This document shows positions 1-9,185 of a stretch of DNA of 64,000 bases, in pieces. Numbering within the stretch: position 1 is the stretch's first letter; each line of letters starts with the position of its first letter. A program made the position numbers and the translations under genes. The notes under the pieces were generated by a model. That model worked only from the letters and a program-made list of their open reading frames with translations. It ran no database searches and was not told the origin of the DNA. Origin of the DNA: Actinernus sp. WN-2022 (lineage: Eukaryota; Cnidaria; Anthozoa; Actiniaria; Actinernidae). The DNA lies in contig JAOWCC010001368.1 in the NCBI GenBank assembly GCA_030867875.1, positions 4,712,965 through 4,776,964 of the forward strand, given 5' to 3'.

Positions 1-432
1 TTATCATTGAGTTCTTGAATCTTGGTGAGTCATTTCTTGTAGTTGTATCAAACTGTGAATGAAGTAATGCATGTATCAATGTTTAAGCCGCAGGGGGAGG
101 TCTCGGGCCAGATGTGCAGCATTTGATAAATCTTGGCATCCCCACCCTGGGGAATTTGATTACAAGCTTTGCCCCAGGGTGTGGACATTTGAATTCGACC
201 GCTTGAGGAGTGTGTCCTATAGTCTCTTGTTTCCCGAGTCGCCATCTTGGATGTTGGAAGGTATGAAGTTCAAAAGAACGCTTCACATTTATTTGGGACC
301 ACCTCCATTTCCCCCACTGTCTCAGCTGTATATACATGTATATAGTTTAAGGAGGAATTTCTTTGACCCCGGGAGGGGCAATTTGATCACGACTGACCAT
401 TTTTTCTTTCCCCAGGGTGGGGAATTTGGAGC

Positions 433-1050
433 AACTACAGAATGCAGGGCCACTTTTGAAGCTCCATCTATTTTGTTCGGTGGCTCGGTAGTCTATTCGT
501 CTTTAAAAGAAAGAAATATCATTAATGAATATTCAATGATTTCGGCTCGGTAGTCTATATCATCGTCTTTAAAAGAACAAAGTATCATTAATGAATATTC
601 AATGACCCTGGAGTGTATATTTTTAGTGGCTCGGTGGCTCGGTAGTCGTGCCGTTAAATGAATATTCAATGACCCTGGAGTGTATATTTTTAGTGGCTCG
701 GTGGCTCGGTAGTCGTGCCGTTAAATGAATATTCAATGACCCTGGAGTGTATATTTTTAGTAGCTCGGTGGCTCGGTAGTCGTGCCGTTAAATGAATATT
801 CAATGACCCTGGAGTGTATATTTTTAGTGGCTCGGTGGCTCGGTAGTCGTGCCGTTAAATGAATATTCAATGCCCTAACCCTAACCTCGCACGATTGTTT
901 ATTTGATTAGTTACTCATCAATGCGACTACCGAGCCACTAACAATATATACCACAGGTAACTTGCATATTAATTATAATCATGACTACCGAGCCACCGAG
1001 CCAGTGGCTCTGGGGTAGACCTTGGTAAGTGGCCCTGTATTCTGTAGTTT
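433..1050. mobile_element. Nested TIR element with internal 67-bp array
   Basis: The ends are inverted copies of each other (AACTACAGAATGCAGGGCCAC at 433 against GTGGCCCTGTATTCTGTAGTT ending at 1049). The same ends bound the element at 60919-61239 in Wnt4 intron 3, so this is a repeat family. Between the ends, GCTCGGTGGCTCGGTAGTC blocks occur on one strand and their complement near 930-1005 on the other. No coding capacity is seen. Confidence 0.7.
600..876. repeat. Tandem repeat, 67-bp unit, about 4 copies
   Basis: A unit containing GGTAGTCGTGCCGTTAAATG recurs starting at 641, 708, 775 and 842, so the period is exactly 67 bases and the copies are almost identical. The array lies inside the nested TIR element and contains the GTGGCTCGGTGGCTCGG motif found near both element ends. 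Confidence 0.85.
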
Positions 1051-1278
1051 AGCCGGGAATTTGACCAAAAATTCTCTAAAAAAGTCAAATGCCGCACATC
1101 TGCCCGACCCCCCCTCCCTCCGGCTTAACATTGATACATGCATAACGAGTTCTTACAGTGACGTCACGCAGCTCATTTGGCCGCGCGGCAAACCGGACAG
1201 TTTTTAGCATAAAGTAGTCAAATATTTGAATGGCAAAAAAAGAGACCTTTCCGAAGTTCAAGTTCAAGTTACTCCTAC

Positions 1279-1561
1279 CTTCATCTCGCGGCGCCCACTC
1301 GTCTCCAGAATCAGCTAACATCAACTTCGTCTGTTCTCCAAGAAAACCAAAGTAATCTTCGTCCTCTATTTCTGTACCATCTGACTCGAGAAATACACGA
1401 CAGGAGGGAGAATGATGAATACCAAGCTTTTCACATCCTTTTACTTTCAATTCTTCAAGATTTTCTGCTACAAGTCCCTTAGATGTAGTTCGCTGAGAGT
1501 TGCAGACTTTAAAAGGTCGCAATTTGTTGCCTTCCATCCTAGTATTTGCATGATTCACCAT
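1279..1561 (-). CDS. CIDE-N domain protein, first coding exon (partial gene)
   Basis: This exon encodes 94 residues plus one base, from ATG at 1561 (G at -3 and +4) to a GTAGGA splice donor beginning at 1278. Residues 15-91 form a CIDE-N domain: the basic stretch RPFKVCNSQR with K28-G29, then the acidic patch ESDGTEIEDEDYF (59-71) and a closing EWAP. CIDE-N domains mediate head-to-tail pairing in the apoptotic nuclease DFFB/CAD, its inhibitor-chaperone DFFA/ICAD, and the lipid-droplet CIDE proteins. A first exon made almost only of this domain fits DFFA or DFFB; CIDE cannot be excluded. A second possible start is Met9. The rest of the gene must lie left of base 1, and the intron in this window holds nested repeats. 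A foldback transposon begins 77 bp upstream of the ATG. Confidence 0.75.
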
Positions 1562-1589
1562 CACTGTTCTGCCATTTTATTGCCAGAAA

Positions 1590-1637
1590 CTCGTTCCCAG
1601 GAGTCTTTACGCGCCTAATCCAAGATGGCGTCGAAAG
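1590..1637. mobile_element. Left half of a short MITE split by a foldback insertion
   Basis: This segment (CTCGTTCCCAGGAGTCTTTA... to CGTCGAAAG) matches, in inverse orientation, most of the intact 64-bp copy at 6625-6688. The missing end, ACCCCTGGTACAGG, is found at 4515-4529, directly after the large foldback element. The MITE was therefore interrupted by that insertion. It lies within ~30-75 bp of the CIDE-N start codon. Confidence 0.7.
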
Positions 1638-2347
1638 CAACCTCGTCCCCAACCTCGTTCCCAGGGTCTTCTCGGTCAGATCCAAGATGGCGGCCAGCCG
1701 AGAAGACCCCGGGTACGGTAAAGGCAGAACTGTCACGTATTCTGATTGGCTCTTCGATTTTGACGCAAGGGTTGTTCTAACAATGCTTTTTATTGGCCAA
1801 ACGGCCTGAGTCTAGTGAGGTGAACTTTATCAAAAATTAAATAACCTTAAAACACGTTGTGTAGGTAGAACAATAGATGAAGTGTATTACTGGGTAGTTT
1901 TCTGGTAAGTTTCATCAGTGGGAAAGCCAGGAGAAGCCGTTAAACATGAACATGTGCTATCGATCGCTTCGTTTCAACGCTAACGGAAAATTAACGGCTT
2001 TTTAGGATTCTCTTCTTGCTTAGATACATCCTGGTAGCTTCGGATTTCCACTGTTTCTTTATCCATTTCGAGCCGTTTAGTAGACCTATTTTCACTGCAT
2101 TGTTCGCCGCGTGGAAATACCGTTAATCGGCTTCTCGCTTACTCAGGATTGGGATACCTATGGTTTGTACACGTCATGAACTATTCCCATATTTAGCTTG
2201 GCCACCTAAACTCCCAAAATCTGGGAGTATTTGATCACGTGATCCAGCCTTTACCAGGGTCTTCTCTCGGAGTAAAGAATGTAATATAAAGTGGCAAGCT
2301 GTAGTGCTAAGTGTGCACGCCCTACGAGGGAAAGAGAAAAAATCTCT

Positions 2348-2420
2348 GACCCAAGTGGGACTCGAACCCAACGACCTCCAGGTTACATGTCTGGCGCTCT
2401 ACCAACTGAGCTATCAAGTC
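2348..2420 (-). tRNA. tRNA-like sequence (degenerate, Thr-UGU-like), copy 1
   Basis: Read on the minus strand, this starts GACTTGATAGCTCAGTTGG (A box) and ends with GGTTCGAGTCCC (B box). The seven-base acceptor arms pair only with several G:U pairs. The anticodon-arm loop reads CATGTAA, giving UGU if positioned canonically, but the universal U33 is then A. This suggests a decayed tRNA or tRNA-derived repeat rather than a working gene. The repeat context supports that. Confidence 0.5.
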
Positions 2421-2603
2421 AGATGAGAGCAATCGTGGGTATTGGTTCGTTATATGGGGTCACGGCGATTATATATGTATATGTAGTTATGATATTGAAT
2501 CATGTTTGCCGCGTAGCACTAGTAAGTGTAAAGAATGTAATATAAAGTGGTAAGCTGTAGTGCTAAGTGTGCACGCCCTACGAGGGAAAGAGAAAAAATC
2601 TCT

Positions 2604-2676
2604 GACCCAAGTGGGACTCGAACCCAACGACCTCCAGGTTACATGTCTGGCGCTCTACCAACTGAGCTATCAAGTC
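2604..2676 (-). tRNA. tRNA-like sequence, copy 2 in the 256-bp array
   Basis: Identical in layout to the copy 256 bases to the left, including the A box, the non-canonical loop base before the anticodon, and the B box. It is probably a by-product of tandem duplication; transcription by Pol III is possible because both internal promoter boxes are kept. Confidence 0.5.
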
Positions 2677-2859
2677 AGATGAGAGCAATCGTGGGTATTG
2701 GTGCGTTATATGGGGTCACGGCGATTATATATGTATATGTAGTTATGATATTGAATCATGTTTGCCGCGTAGCACTAGTAAGTGTAAAGAATGTAATATA
2801 AAGTGGTAAGCTGTAGTGCTAAGTGTGCACGCCCTACGAGGGAAAGAGAAAAAATCTCT

Positions 2860-2909
2860 GACCCAAGTGGGACTCGAACCCAACGACCTCCAGGTTACAT
2901 GTCTGGCGC
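2860..2909 (-). pseudogene. Truncated tRNA-like sequence, copy 3
   Basis: This keeps the B box and anticodon arm of the tRNA-like block but breaks off after GTCTGGCGC, where it joins CTCGTGCCCTGGGTCT repeats at the border of the foldback arm. The D arm and 5' acceptor are missing. Confidence 0.6.
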
Positions 2910-3118
2910 CTCGTGCCCTGGGTCTGCCTCGTGCCCTGGGTCTCGTGACCAGGGTCTTCTCGGTCAGATCCAAGATGGCGGCTACTCCGAGATACGGACC
3001 ATTGTAAAGGCTGAATCACGTGAGAAAATTCTCCAGAAATCCCACGTGATGTGGGCATCCAATATGACGGCCAAGCTAAATATGGCTATGTTTAACACGT
3101 GCCTACAAACCATAGGTC

Positions 3119-3957
3119 TCACGAGGAATTGGAATCCTTTCTAAAATGCGTCACTAAACCCTAAATATAATTATTATGCTTTATATATATATATATATAT
3201 ATTATTCTATAATATACCCCTTTTTAACCTATGGCCTTGTTGCCTGGGGTAACACCTATCAATCAACCACAAATACTCTAACAATTATGCAAAAGAAGTC
3301 TGTGCGTATTATGACATTTTCTGCTTTTGACGCACACACAAGCCCAATTTTTAAGGAACTAACTATTTTAAAATTATGTGACTTTGGTTTACCTCTATAC
3401 TGCCTTATTCATGTTTGATTTTCACAATTGTAGCCTCCCCGAGCTGTGTTTAATGATTTTTTCATCCCTGTTTCTCAGATACATAATTACAATTCAAGCC
3501 TGAGTTTCAAACAAATCTCTATATATTTCTAAAATTCGTACAAATTATGGTAAGTTCGGCATAAGATATTGTGGCTCCAAGCTCTGGAATTCTTTAGACG
3601 ATGGTTTTAGATCAAATATTTCTAGGGAAAAAGTTAAATTTTATCTGAAACAAAAAGTCCTTAATAGTTTTTAGTCGCTTCACCATTAGTTTAATATTGA
3701 AATATGTTTAAATCTGAAATCTGTTTTTTTTGCGTATGTATGATGTAGAGTATGCTTTGCCTAGTTTACATTGTACTTTTTTTTTAGTTACCAAATACAT
3801 TTTTTTTAAGTCCATCAGTTGCCGGGTACCTGGCTCGATTGGTTTCTTAACTATTCCAGGTATCCTGACTCTCACTTTTTTAAACCTGTTATTTATGTAA
3901 CGTGCTATCTATAAGTGTAAATAAAAAAATTGTTGTTGTTATATATGTTGCTTTTGT
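3119..3957 (+). mobile_element. 5'-truncated LINE inserted in the foldback arm
   Basis: The first frame (from ~3206) reads YPFLTYGLVAWGN and MQKKSVRIMTF, and a shifted frame at ~3538-3675 reads GIRYCGSKLWNSL followed by a lysine-rich end. This is the conserved C-terminal tail of non-LTR retrotransposon ORF2 (L2/CR1/jockey-like). At least one frameshift and several stops show it is dead. It ends with AATAAA and TTGTTGTTGTT short repeats. The flanking arm is continuous across it (AACCATAGG / ACCAATCC), and TAGGT occurs on both sides, a possible short TSD. Confidence 0.75.
3181..3203. repeat. (TA)n microsatellite
   Basis: A run of about 11 TA units at the 5' border of the LINE fragment. Confidence 0.8.
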
Positions 3958-4691
3958 AGGTATACCAATCCGGAGTGAGCGAGATGCAATTAACGGTATT
4001 TCCACGCGGCGTACGATGTAGTGAAAACAGGTCTACTAAACGGCTCGAAATGGAGTTTACTTGGATAAAGAAACAGTGGAAGGGTATCATAATGCTGCCA
4101 GCGGATGTATCTAAGCTAGAAGAGAATCCTAAAAAGCCGTTCATTTTCCGTTTGCGTTGAAGAGAAGCGATCGATAGCACATGCTCAGGTTAAACGGCTT
4201 CTCCTGGCTTTCCCACTGATGAAACTTACCAGAAAACTACCCAGTAATACATTTCATCTATTGCTCTACCTATACAACGTGTTTTAAGCTTATTTAAAGT
4301 CGTTTTTTTAAATAAAATTTGAGAAAATTTACGAATCATCTCCGTGGTCACAGCCCGTTTGGCCAATAAAAAGCATTGTTAGACAACCTTTGCGTCATAA
4401 CCGAAGAGCCAATCAGAATACGTCGTAGTTCGACCTTTACCAGGGTCTTCTCTCGGAGTAGCCGCCATCTTGGATCTGACCGAGAAGACCCTGGTCACGA
4501 GGTTGCGTCGAAAGTACCCCTGGTACAGGCTGGTCATGTGACCCAAAAATATGCCTCATATATATGGGCATATTTTGAAGAACATCCGCCATCTTGGATT
4601 CATCATCTCCAAACGACATTATTCTACTTGTATCACAGGGAGCCCACACATAACGTTTGTATTTGATTTCATAAGGGAATGTATGGAGATT

Positions 4692-5733
4692 AATTTAAAC
4701 ACAGGTAACCCAAGCTCTGTAAGTGGCTTTATTTACTAACATTTGTTTGGATTTTTTTTAGTCACTAATATTGAATAAAAAGCGACAATACTTACAGCAT
4801 TGTGTATATTTGTCCATGGGATGTCTCTAGTTGCAATTTCAGCGTTTTTCGGCAAGTTTTGATCCCAGCAGTTCTGCTAACTGTATACCAAGGAAAGGTA
4901 GGAGACGAAGGATTTCAACCAGTCGAACTCTCGCCACTTTTATACCCCGAAAATACTAAACAATCGCATATTGCCTTCGCCACTGCATCGCCCAGTAAAT
5001 ATTAAAGCATTTTCAGTCAGTAGATCCTAACCAAACAAACTCCCTAGTGGGCAAGCCTAGGTCAAAAATGCTCAACCAAAGGCAGTTCACTATGATGAGG
5101 TGGGGAAAGGTTTGGTAATAATATTGTGGCGTTGGTCTGGAAAAGGAAAAAATGTGCTACCAACGCCACAATATTATTACCAAACCTTTCCCCACCTCAT
5201 CATAGTGAACTGCCTTTGGTTGAGCATTTTTGACCTAGGCTTGCCCACTAGGGAGTTTGTTTGGTTAGCGCCCAGGCCTGACCGCGTACCAACGGCTTCG
5301 GTTTGTTCGTATTTCAATCGACACGTATCAAAATGGCTGCAAACGAGTGATTTGGTGGAGTTATTGGGCGGCTAGCTGCTCGAGAATGAAGGTTATCTCG
5401 GATCTACTGACTGAAAATGCTTTAATATTTACTGGGCGATGCAGTGGCGAAGGCAATATGCGATTGTTTAGTATTTTCGGGGTATAAAAGTGGCGAGAGT
5501 TCGACTGGTTGAAATCCTTCGTCTCCTACCTTTCCTTGGTATACAGTTAGCAGAACTGCTGGGATCAAAACTTGCCGAAAAACGCTGAAATTGCAACTAG
5601 AGACATCCCATGGACAAATATACACAATGCTGTAAGTATTGTCGCTTTTTATTCAATATTAGTGACTAAAAAAAATCCAAACAAATGTTAGTAAATAAAG
5701 CCACTTACAGAGCTTGGGTTACCTGTGATTTAA
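4692..5733. repeat. Large, nearly perfect inverted duplication
   Basis: Bases 4692-5026 and 5400-5733 are inverted copies. Identity is complete over at least the 204 bases that encode the same 67-residue open frame on opposite strands. Between the arms lie a second perfect hairpin (5028-5267) and 132 unique bases (5268-5399). The arms contain TATAAA-like and GTAAGTA donor-like sequences but no protein family is recognised. Such identity implies a recent inverted duplication, or an assembly/read fold-back artefact. Confidence 0.8.
5028..5267. repeat. Perfect hairpin, 109-bp arms, 22-bp loop
   Basis: Arm 5028-5136 begins TAACCAAACAAACTCCC and arm 5159-5267 is its exact reverse complement, ending GAGTTTGTTTGGTTA. 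The loop at 5137-5158 is purine-rich. No mismatch was found over 109 bases and no target duplication is seen at the edges. Confidence 0.9.
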
Positions 5734-5879
5734 AGTATTGAAGTATTGCAAAAACATGCATCTTTGAACATAAAATAAACGTTACTTTACCTTATCTGTT
5801 GTGTTTTGTCGTCCTTGTGGCTTACTGCTGCTGTATTTCTGGCGCCGCGTCCAGGGCATAGCCCCTTCCATTGCGCATA

Positions 5880-6120
5880 GTGTTCTAGTAAGTTTATTTT
5901 GTTTTTGATTTTATTTCATATTAATTCTCGTTACATCGATTCCAATTACTCATTATATCTTGTAATGTTGTAGCTCGTGCGTTAATTTTTTCCCATACTT
6001 CCTTTCCTTTCCATTACGTTTTATTTGTAACATAGAGGGCCGCATGTTAGATAACTATGTAAGGTTAATGTGTCTTCCCTCTGTAAATAAAGAATATTGT
6101 ATTGTATTGTATTGTATTGA
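5880..6120 (+). mobile_element. LINE 3' end with (ATTGT)n tail
   Basis: AT-rich sequence ends in CTCTGTAAATAAAG followed by five ATTGT-type repeats. A similar end at 35830-36097 shares AGAGGGCC and TAAATAAAG followed by ATTGTATTGT. This is the structure of L2/CR1-like LINE 3' untranslated tails. No ORF2 remnant is present here. Confidence 0.6.
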
Positions 6121-6317
6121 GTATTAAAAAAGGCAAAAAAGCTATTTTACCACAATTGCCGGTAATCTCGCGATCTGATTGGTCGATGTGCGGTGGTAAA
6201 TGGGAGTCCAGACAACGGTGCTGACGCGAGAAAGTTATAGACAACGCTGGCTCTTTCATAGCTGTCACGCTTTGTAACGAAACTTCCTTGTACGTTTTCT
6301 AATATTGTCGTAAAAAA

Positions 6318-6499
6318 CAAATTTCCTCTGGTTTTCCGTGGTGTGGACTCTTATTTACCACGATTTACGTCATCACATGGTCAAAATTTGTTGTGGACAC
6401 ACTCGGCTGCGCCTTGTGAGTCCACAACAAATTTTGACCATGTGATGACGTAAATCGTGGTAAATAAGAGTCCACACCACGGAAAACCAGAGGAAATTT
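6318..6499. repeat. Perfect palindrome, 80-bp arms, ~23-bp loop (foldback MITE)
   Basis: Arm 6318-6397 starts AAATTTCCTCTGG and is matched exactly by arm 6421-6499. The loop contains CTCGGCTGCG. No clear TSD is seen at the outer borders. Confidence 0.85.
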
Positions 6500-6624
6500 G
6501 CTAAAGTTCTGATGAATTTGTAGTTGTTTTCAACGAATTTTGAACGCGCAATGCACGCGCTATTTGAAATTCTCCAATCAGCGCGCGCGAAATGTATAGT
6601 CAATCAGTGGCCGAATCCCACCAG

Positions 6625-6688
6625 CCTGTACCAGGGGTACTTTCGACACCATCTTGGATTAGGCGCGTAAAGACTCCTGGGAACGAGG
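6625..6688. mobile_element. Intact 64-bp MITE (paralogous empty site)
   Basis: This short element starts CCTGTACCAGGGGTAC and ends CTCCTGGGAACGAGG, with imperfect inverted ends. It is the uninterrupted form of the sequence split by the foldback element at 1638-4505: its TGTCGAAAG-type target (here on the opposite strand, CTTTCGACA) occurs once instead of twice. Confidence 0.65.
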
Positions 6689-6797
6689 TTGCTTGTTCAG
6701 AAGCAAGATCTGGCGCGCGGTCGATCGAAGACTGGGACAAGTCCTTGCTTCCGGCATGCATGACAATCATGTCAAAACTATGCCTGTCGTATTGTTA

Positions 6798-7262
6798 GCG
6801 GGGCCAAAAAGTATAACCATATTACACCTATACTAAAAGAGCTAAATTGGCTCCCAGTAGATAAGCTAGTGTATTTTAGAAGTGCCACTCTAGCATTCAA
6901 ATGTATGACTGATTCCGCACCAGGTTATTTAATATCTAAATTCACGAAGCGCTTCAATATTAGTGGTCGTGAAACTCGAAACTCGCAATTATTACAAATC
7001 CCCTTATTCAAATCTGCGAGTGGTCAGAGAAGTTTTTATTACAGAACAGTAAAAATATGGAACTCACTAGATAATGAACTGAAATTAAGTAAAGACGTGT
7101 TAAGTTTCAAGCGAAAGCTGAAGAGCAAATTATATCAAACTCAAAATAGGTTAAATTAATAGATGTAATTCAAATTATCATGTACACTGTAGTTGTATTG
7201 TATTTGTATTTTGTCTTTGAAAAGCCTTTTTAAGGAAAGATAAATAAAGTATGAAGTATGAA
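6798..7262 (+). mobile_element. 5'-truncated LINE, ORF2 C-terminus
   Basis: Reading from ~6810 gives ITPILKELNWLPVDKLVYF, then AFKCMTDSAPGYL and FYYRTVKIWNSL before a lysine-rich end and stop at 7159. This is the C-terminal region that follows reverse transcriptase in L2/CR1/jockey-type LINEs. The frame is intact over its ~115 residues, younger than the copy at 3119-3957. The 3' end is GATAAATAAAGTATGAAGTATGAAA, a short-repeat tail. The reverse transcriptase and endonuclease parts are missing. Confidence 0.8.
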
Positions 7263-7427
7263 ATATCTCCAGATAAACAGAACGAACAAGTACTTGGGAT
7301 ACCTGTGGTGCAAAACGTTGGTTCTCTTGTACCACAGTGATCCCGATTCTCAGGGTTTGCATTAATATAGCGCAAATTCATATGCAAATGCGCTTCACAG
7401 GATTATTTATGTGGTACGGACTGCTGT

Positions 7428-8000
7428 TCGTGGGTGTGACCATATTCTAAGACGGTTAGACAATGAACGCGAGTGCTTTAAAGTGTATATAAATCTGATA
7501 GGCCAAAAAAATTTGATTCGGTCTCATATTCAGGTCGTAATCACGCCTTACAGTTCGCACATCCACCACGGTTGACCACGGCCTACAAGTTGGCCGCGTA
7601 CTGGGAGAATGGGTCGATTCCCGGTTTTACGTCACAAACTATCGGGAATTTGACGATATGTTCCTTTTGTTTTGAGCTAAAATCTTCGGCTGTTCGATTT
7701 TTTAGGGAACTTCTCAGCCCCGACAATTTAGCTCGAAACAAAAGCAACATATCGTCAAATTCCCGATAGATTGTGACGTAAAACCGGAAATCGACCCATT
7801 CTCCCAGTGCGCGGCTAACTTGAAAGGGAGTGGCAGATTTGCGATTACGGAGTGAATATGACACAGAATCCCGTGCTGTTTTTGTCTGTCCATATGTAGG
7901 GCGTAGCCCGAGTGGTCTTCTACCTAACGCTCGTGACTCTAAATTCCATAAAGCACGAGGGTCATTGTCTAACTGTCTTAGAATATGGTGACACCCACGA
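7428..8000. mobile_element. 573-bp foldback element
   Basis: The ends TTCGTGGGTGTGACCATATT and ACACCCACGAA pair, and the similarity continues inward through TCTAAGACGGTTAGACAATG, GGAGAATGGGTCGATT and the central TTTGACGATATGTT blocks. The arms are 240-260 bases and diverged. No TSD is evident and the long open frames here are palindrome effects. Confidence 0.75.
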
Positions 8001-8230
8001 AGGGATTTCATGTGCATCCCGTGGCTTCGTCTGGCGGTGTTTTTATGTAATCAGGTGTATTAATTTATATATTCCATTCGAAAGACTCGTTTTCACAAAT
8101 TAATTATCATTGCTATTATTATCTATTTAATCGTAATAGTAAACTTCTGAATTCAAAGAAATAATTTAAATGTTTTTTCATTGTTGTCCTCTTCGTTGCC
8201 GTTGAAGTATGAGTCAGTATAGCGATACTT

Positions 8231-8771
8231 ATGTCTCTATCAATTCCAAGCCCGCCCATCCCCCCCCGGGGGGGGGGGGGGCATTTGACATTTCAACCTA
8301 TCTGTCCCTGGGGTGAGGCATTTGTTTTGCCTCAGCCCGGGCTCGGGGCATTTGTCAAAACATTATCCCACCCCTCCCCTGTGTTTGTTTTTGTTTTGCT
8401 CAACTGATCAACACGTTCTTGCTTCATCGATCAACATGGCGGCGGAAAAGTCATCCGTGAACATGACGTTAGGAATTTCCCAGTTTCGGGGTTTGTTGGG
8501 AACTGGCTAGTGAATGTGGGATTTGGGGGCACTTACGAAAGTGTTTGAAGGTGAGTACTGCATTACTTTAATAAAGAAAAGCAGTGAAATGTGGCTTTGA
8601 AACGGCGAAGAAATTTCGCACGTTCGCTATACTTGCCCCGGGGTGGGGCATTTGCATAGCTTAGCTGGCCCCACGGTGGGGCATCTGCAACGTTCTGATT
8701 CCAAAATGACAAATATCCCCACAAATGCCCGGGGGGGGGGGCATGGGCGGGCTTGGAATTGATAGAGACAT
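8231..8771. mobile_element. TIR element with G/C runs and promoter-like interior
   Basis: The ends ATGTCTCTATCAATTCCAAG and CTTGGAATTGATAGAGACAT are perfect inverted copies, followed inward by GCCCGCCCAT and then G or C runs. The interior repeats GGGGTGGGGCATTTG-type motifs and holds a GC-richer stretch around 8433 with AACATGGCGGCGG opening a 24-codon frame, followed by a GTGAGT donor-like site near 8551. That interior resembles a captured promoter/first exon, which is speculative. Confidence 0.75.
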
Positions 8772-9009
8772 TACTGCCACGTCATCCATTGTCATTAATG
8801 TGCCAACCAGAGATTCCTGACACAAAGCGGCCTTTTGAAATCATGGTTGGCACATTATCATAATAATTGCAATGTTTATCAACACGGAGTATTGCTATAC
8901 AGATCTTGAGGAAATTGAGTCTAACAAGGAAGCGGAGGAGACGAACAAATCGAGTGAATCGCCCTCACCAAAAGTACCGCACTTGTTTTGGAGCATGGTA
9001 AAACTCGTT

Positions 9010-9185
9010 TGACATTGAAATTGAACTGATTACAAGGGGTACACGTGACGTCATCGCCGCCATATTGGTTCCCTTTAACAAAAGATTCCTCGTTAGCCTC
9101 TCTTGTTAGTTCATCCAACATGGCGGCCACGTCTTTGTCATTTGAATATCTTGGGATTGATTGCACATCACCAATAGTGTATAAC
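9010..9185. mobile_element. MITE of the GGCGGCCATGTTGG family, copy 1
   Basis: Contains TGACGTCATCGCCGCCATATTGG, AAAGATTCCTCGTTAGC and CCAACATGGCGGCCACG followed by TTTGTCATTTGAAT and GGGATTGA. The same ordered blocks occur at 41975-42118, and in reverse at ~28525-28625 and ~27921-28010. Confidence 0.6.

Larger units (their letters stand above)
66..1146. mobile_element. Non-autonomous TIR element (outer, nested host)
   Basis: The first ~70 bases (66-130) are repeated in inverted orientation at about 1084-1146; both ends share a block reading ACATTGATACATGCAT and a block with GCACATCTG. The interior at 130-430 repeats a motif of the type CCCAGGGTGGGGAATTTG, which also recurs in the element at 8231-8771, so the two are probably relatives. 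No transposase reading frame is seen. A second element (433-1050) sits inside it. It lies in the expected first intron of the CIDE-N gene. The open frames across it mirror each other because of the terminal repeats and are not genes. Confidence 0.65.
2271..2910. repeat. 256-bp tandem repeat, 2.5 copies, carrying tRNA-like blocks
   Basis: The unit beginning near TAAAGAATGTAATATAAAG recurs at 2275, 2531 and 2787 with only a few changes; the third copy stops after about 125 bases. The array fills the loop between the arms of the foldback element. Each unit holds one tRNA-like block on the minus strand. Confidence 0.85.
1638..4505. mobile_element. Large foldback transposon (2.87 kb) with 9-bp TSD
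   Basis: The termini are CAACCTCG at 1638 and CGAGGTTG ending at 4505. They are flanked by perfect 9-bp direct repeats CGTCGAAAG (1629-1637 and 4506-4514). The arms are long and imperfect: 1638-~2275 pairs with ~2946-3118 plus ~3958-4505, the break being a later LINE insertion. Shared arm blocks include CAGGGTCTTCTC, GGCCAATAAAAAGCATTGTT and TTTCATCAGTGGGAAAGCC. The left terminus carries a repeated CAACCTCGT..CCC. The copy at 6625-6688 gives the uninterrupted target. No transposase is visible, so it is non-autonomous. A 9-bp TSD with long inverted arms is typical of Mutator-like elements; that assignment is an inference. Confidence 0.75.

Noticed and set aside
872..886. CCCTAACCCTAACC, telomere-like
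   Set aside because: Only two units, inside a TIR element; far too short for a telomere or interstitial telomeric array.
2348..2420. Functional tRNA-Thr gene
   Set aside because: U33 missing, weak acceptor pairing with several G:U pairs, and location in a transposon loop as a tandem repeat; listed only as tRNA-like.
3176..3418. Possible host gene with LTYGLVAWGN motif
   Set aside because: Motif and downstream frameshifted WNSL tail identify a dead LINE ORF2 end.
4802..5625. 67-residue protein found identically on both strands
   Set aside because: Consequence of the inverted duplication; no family, no initiation context and one copy per arm.
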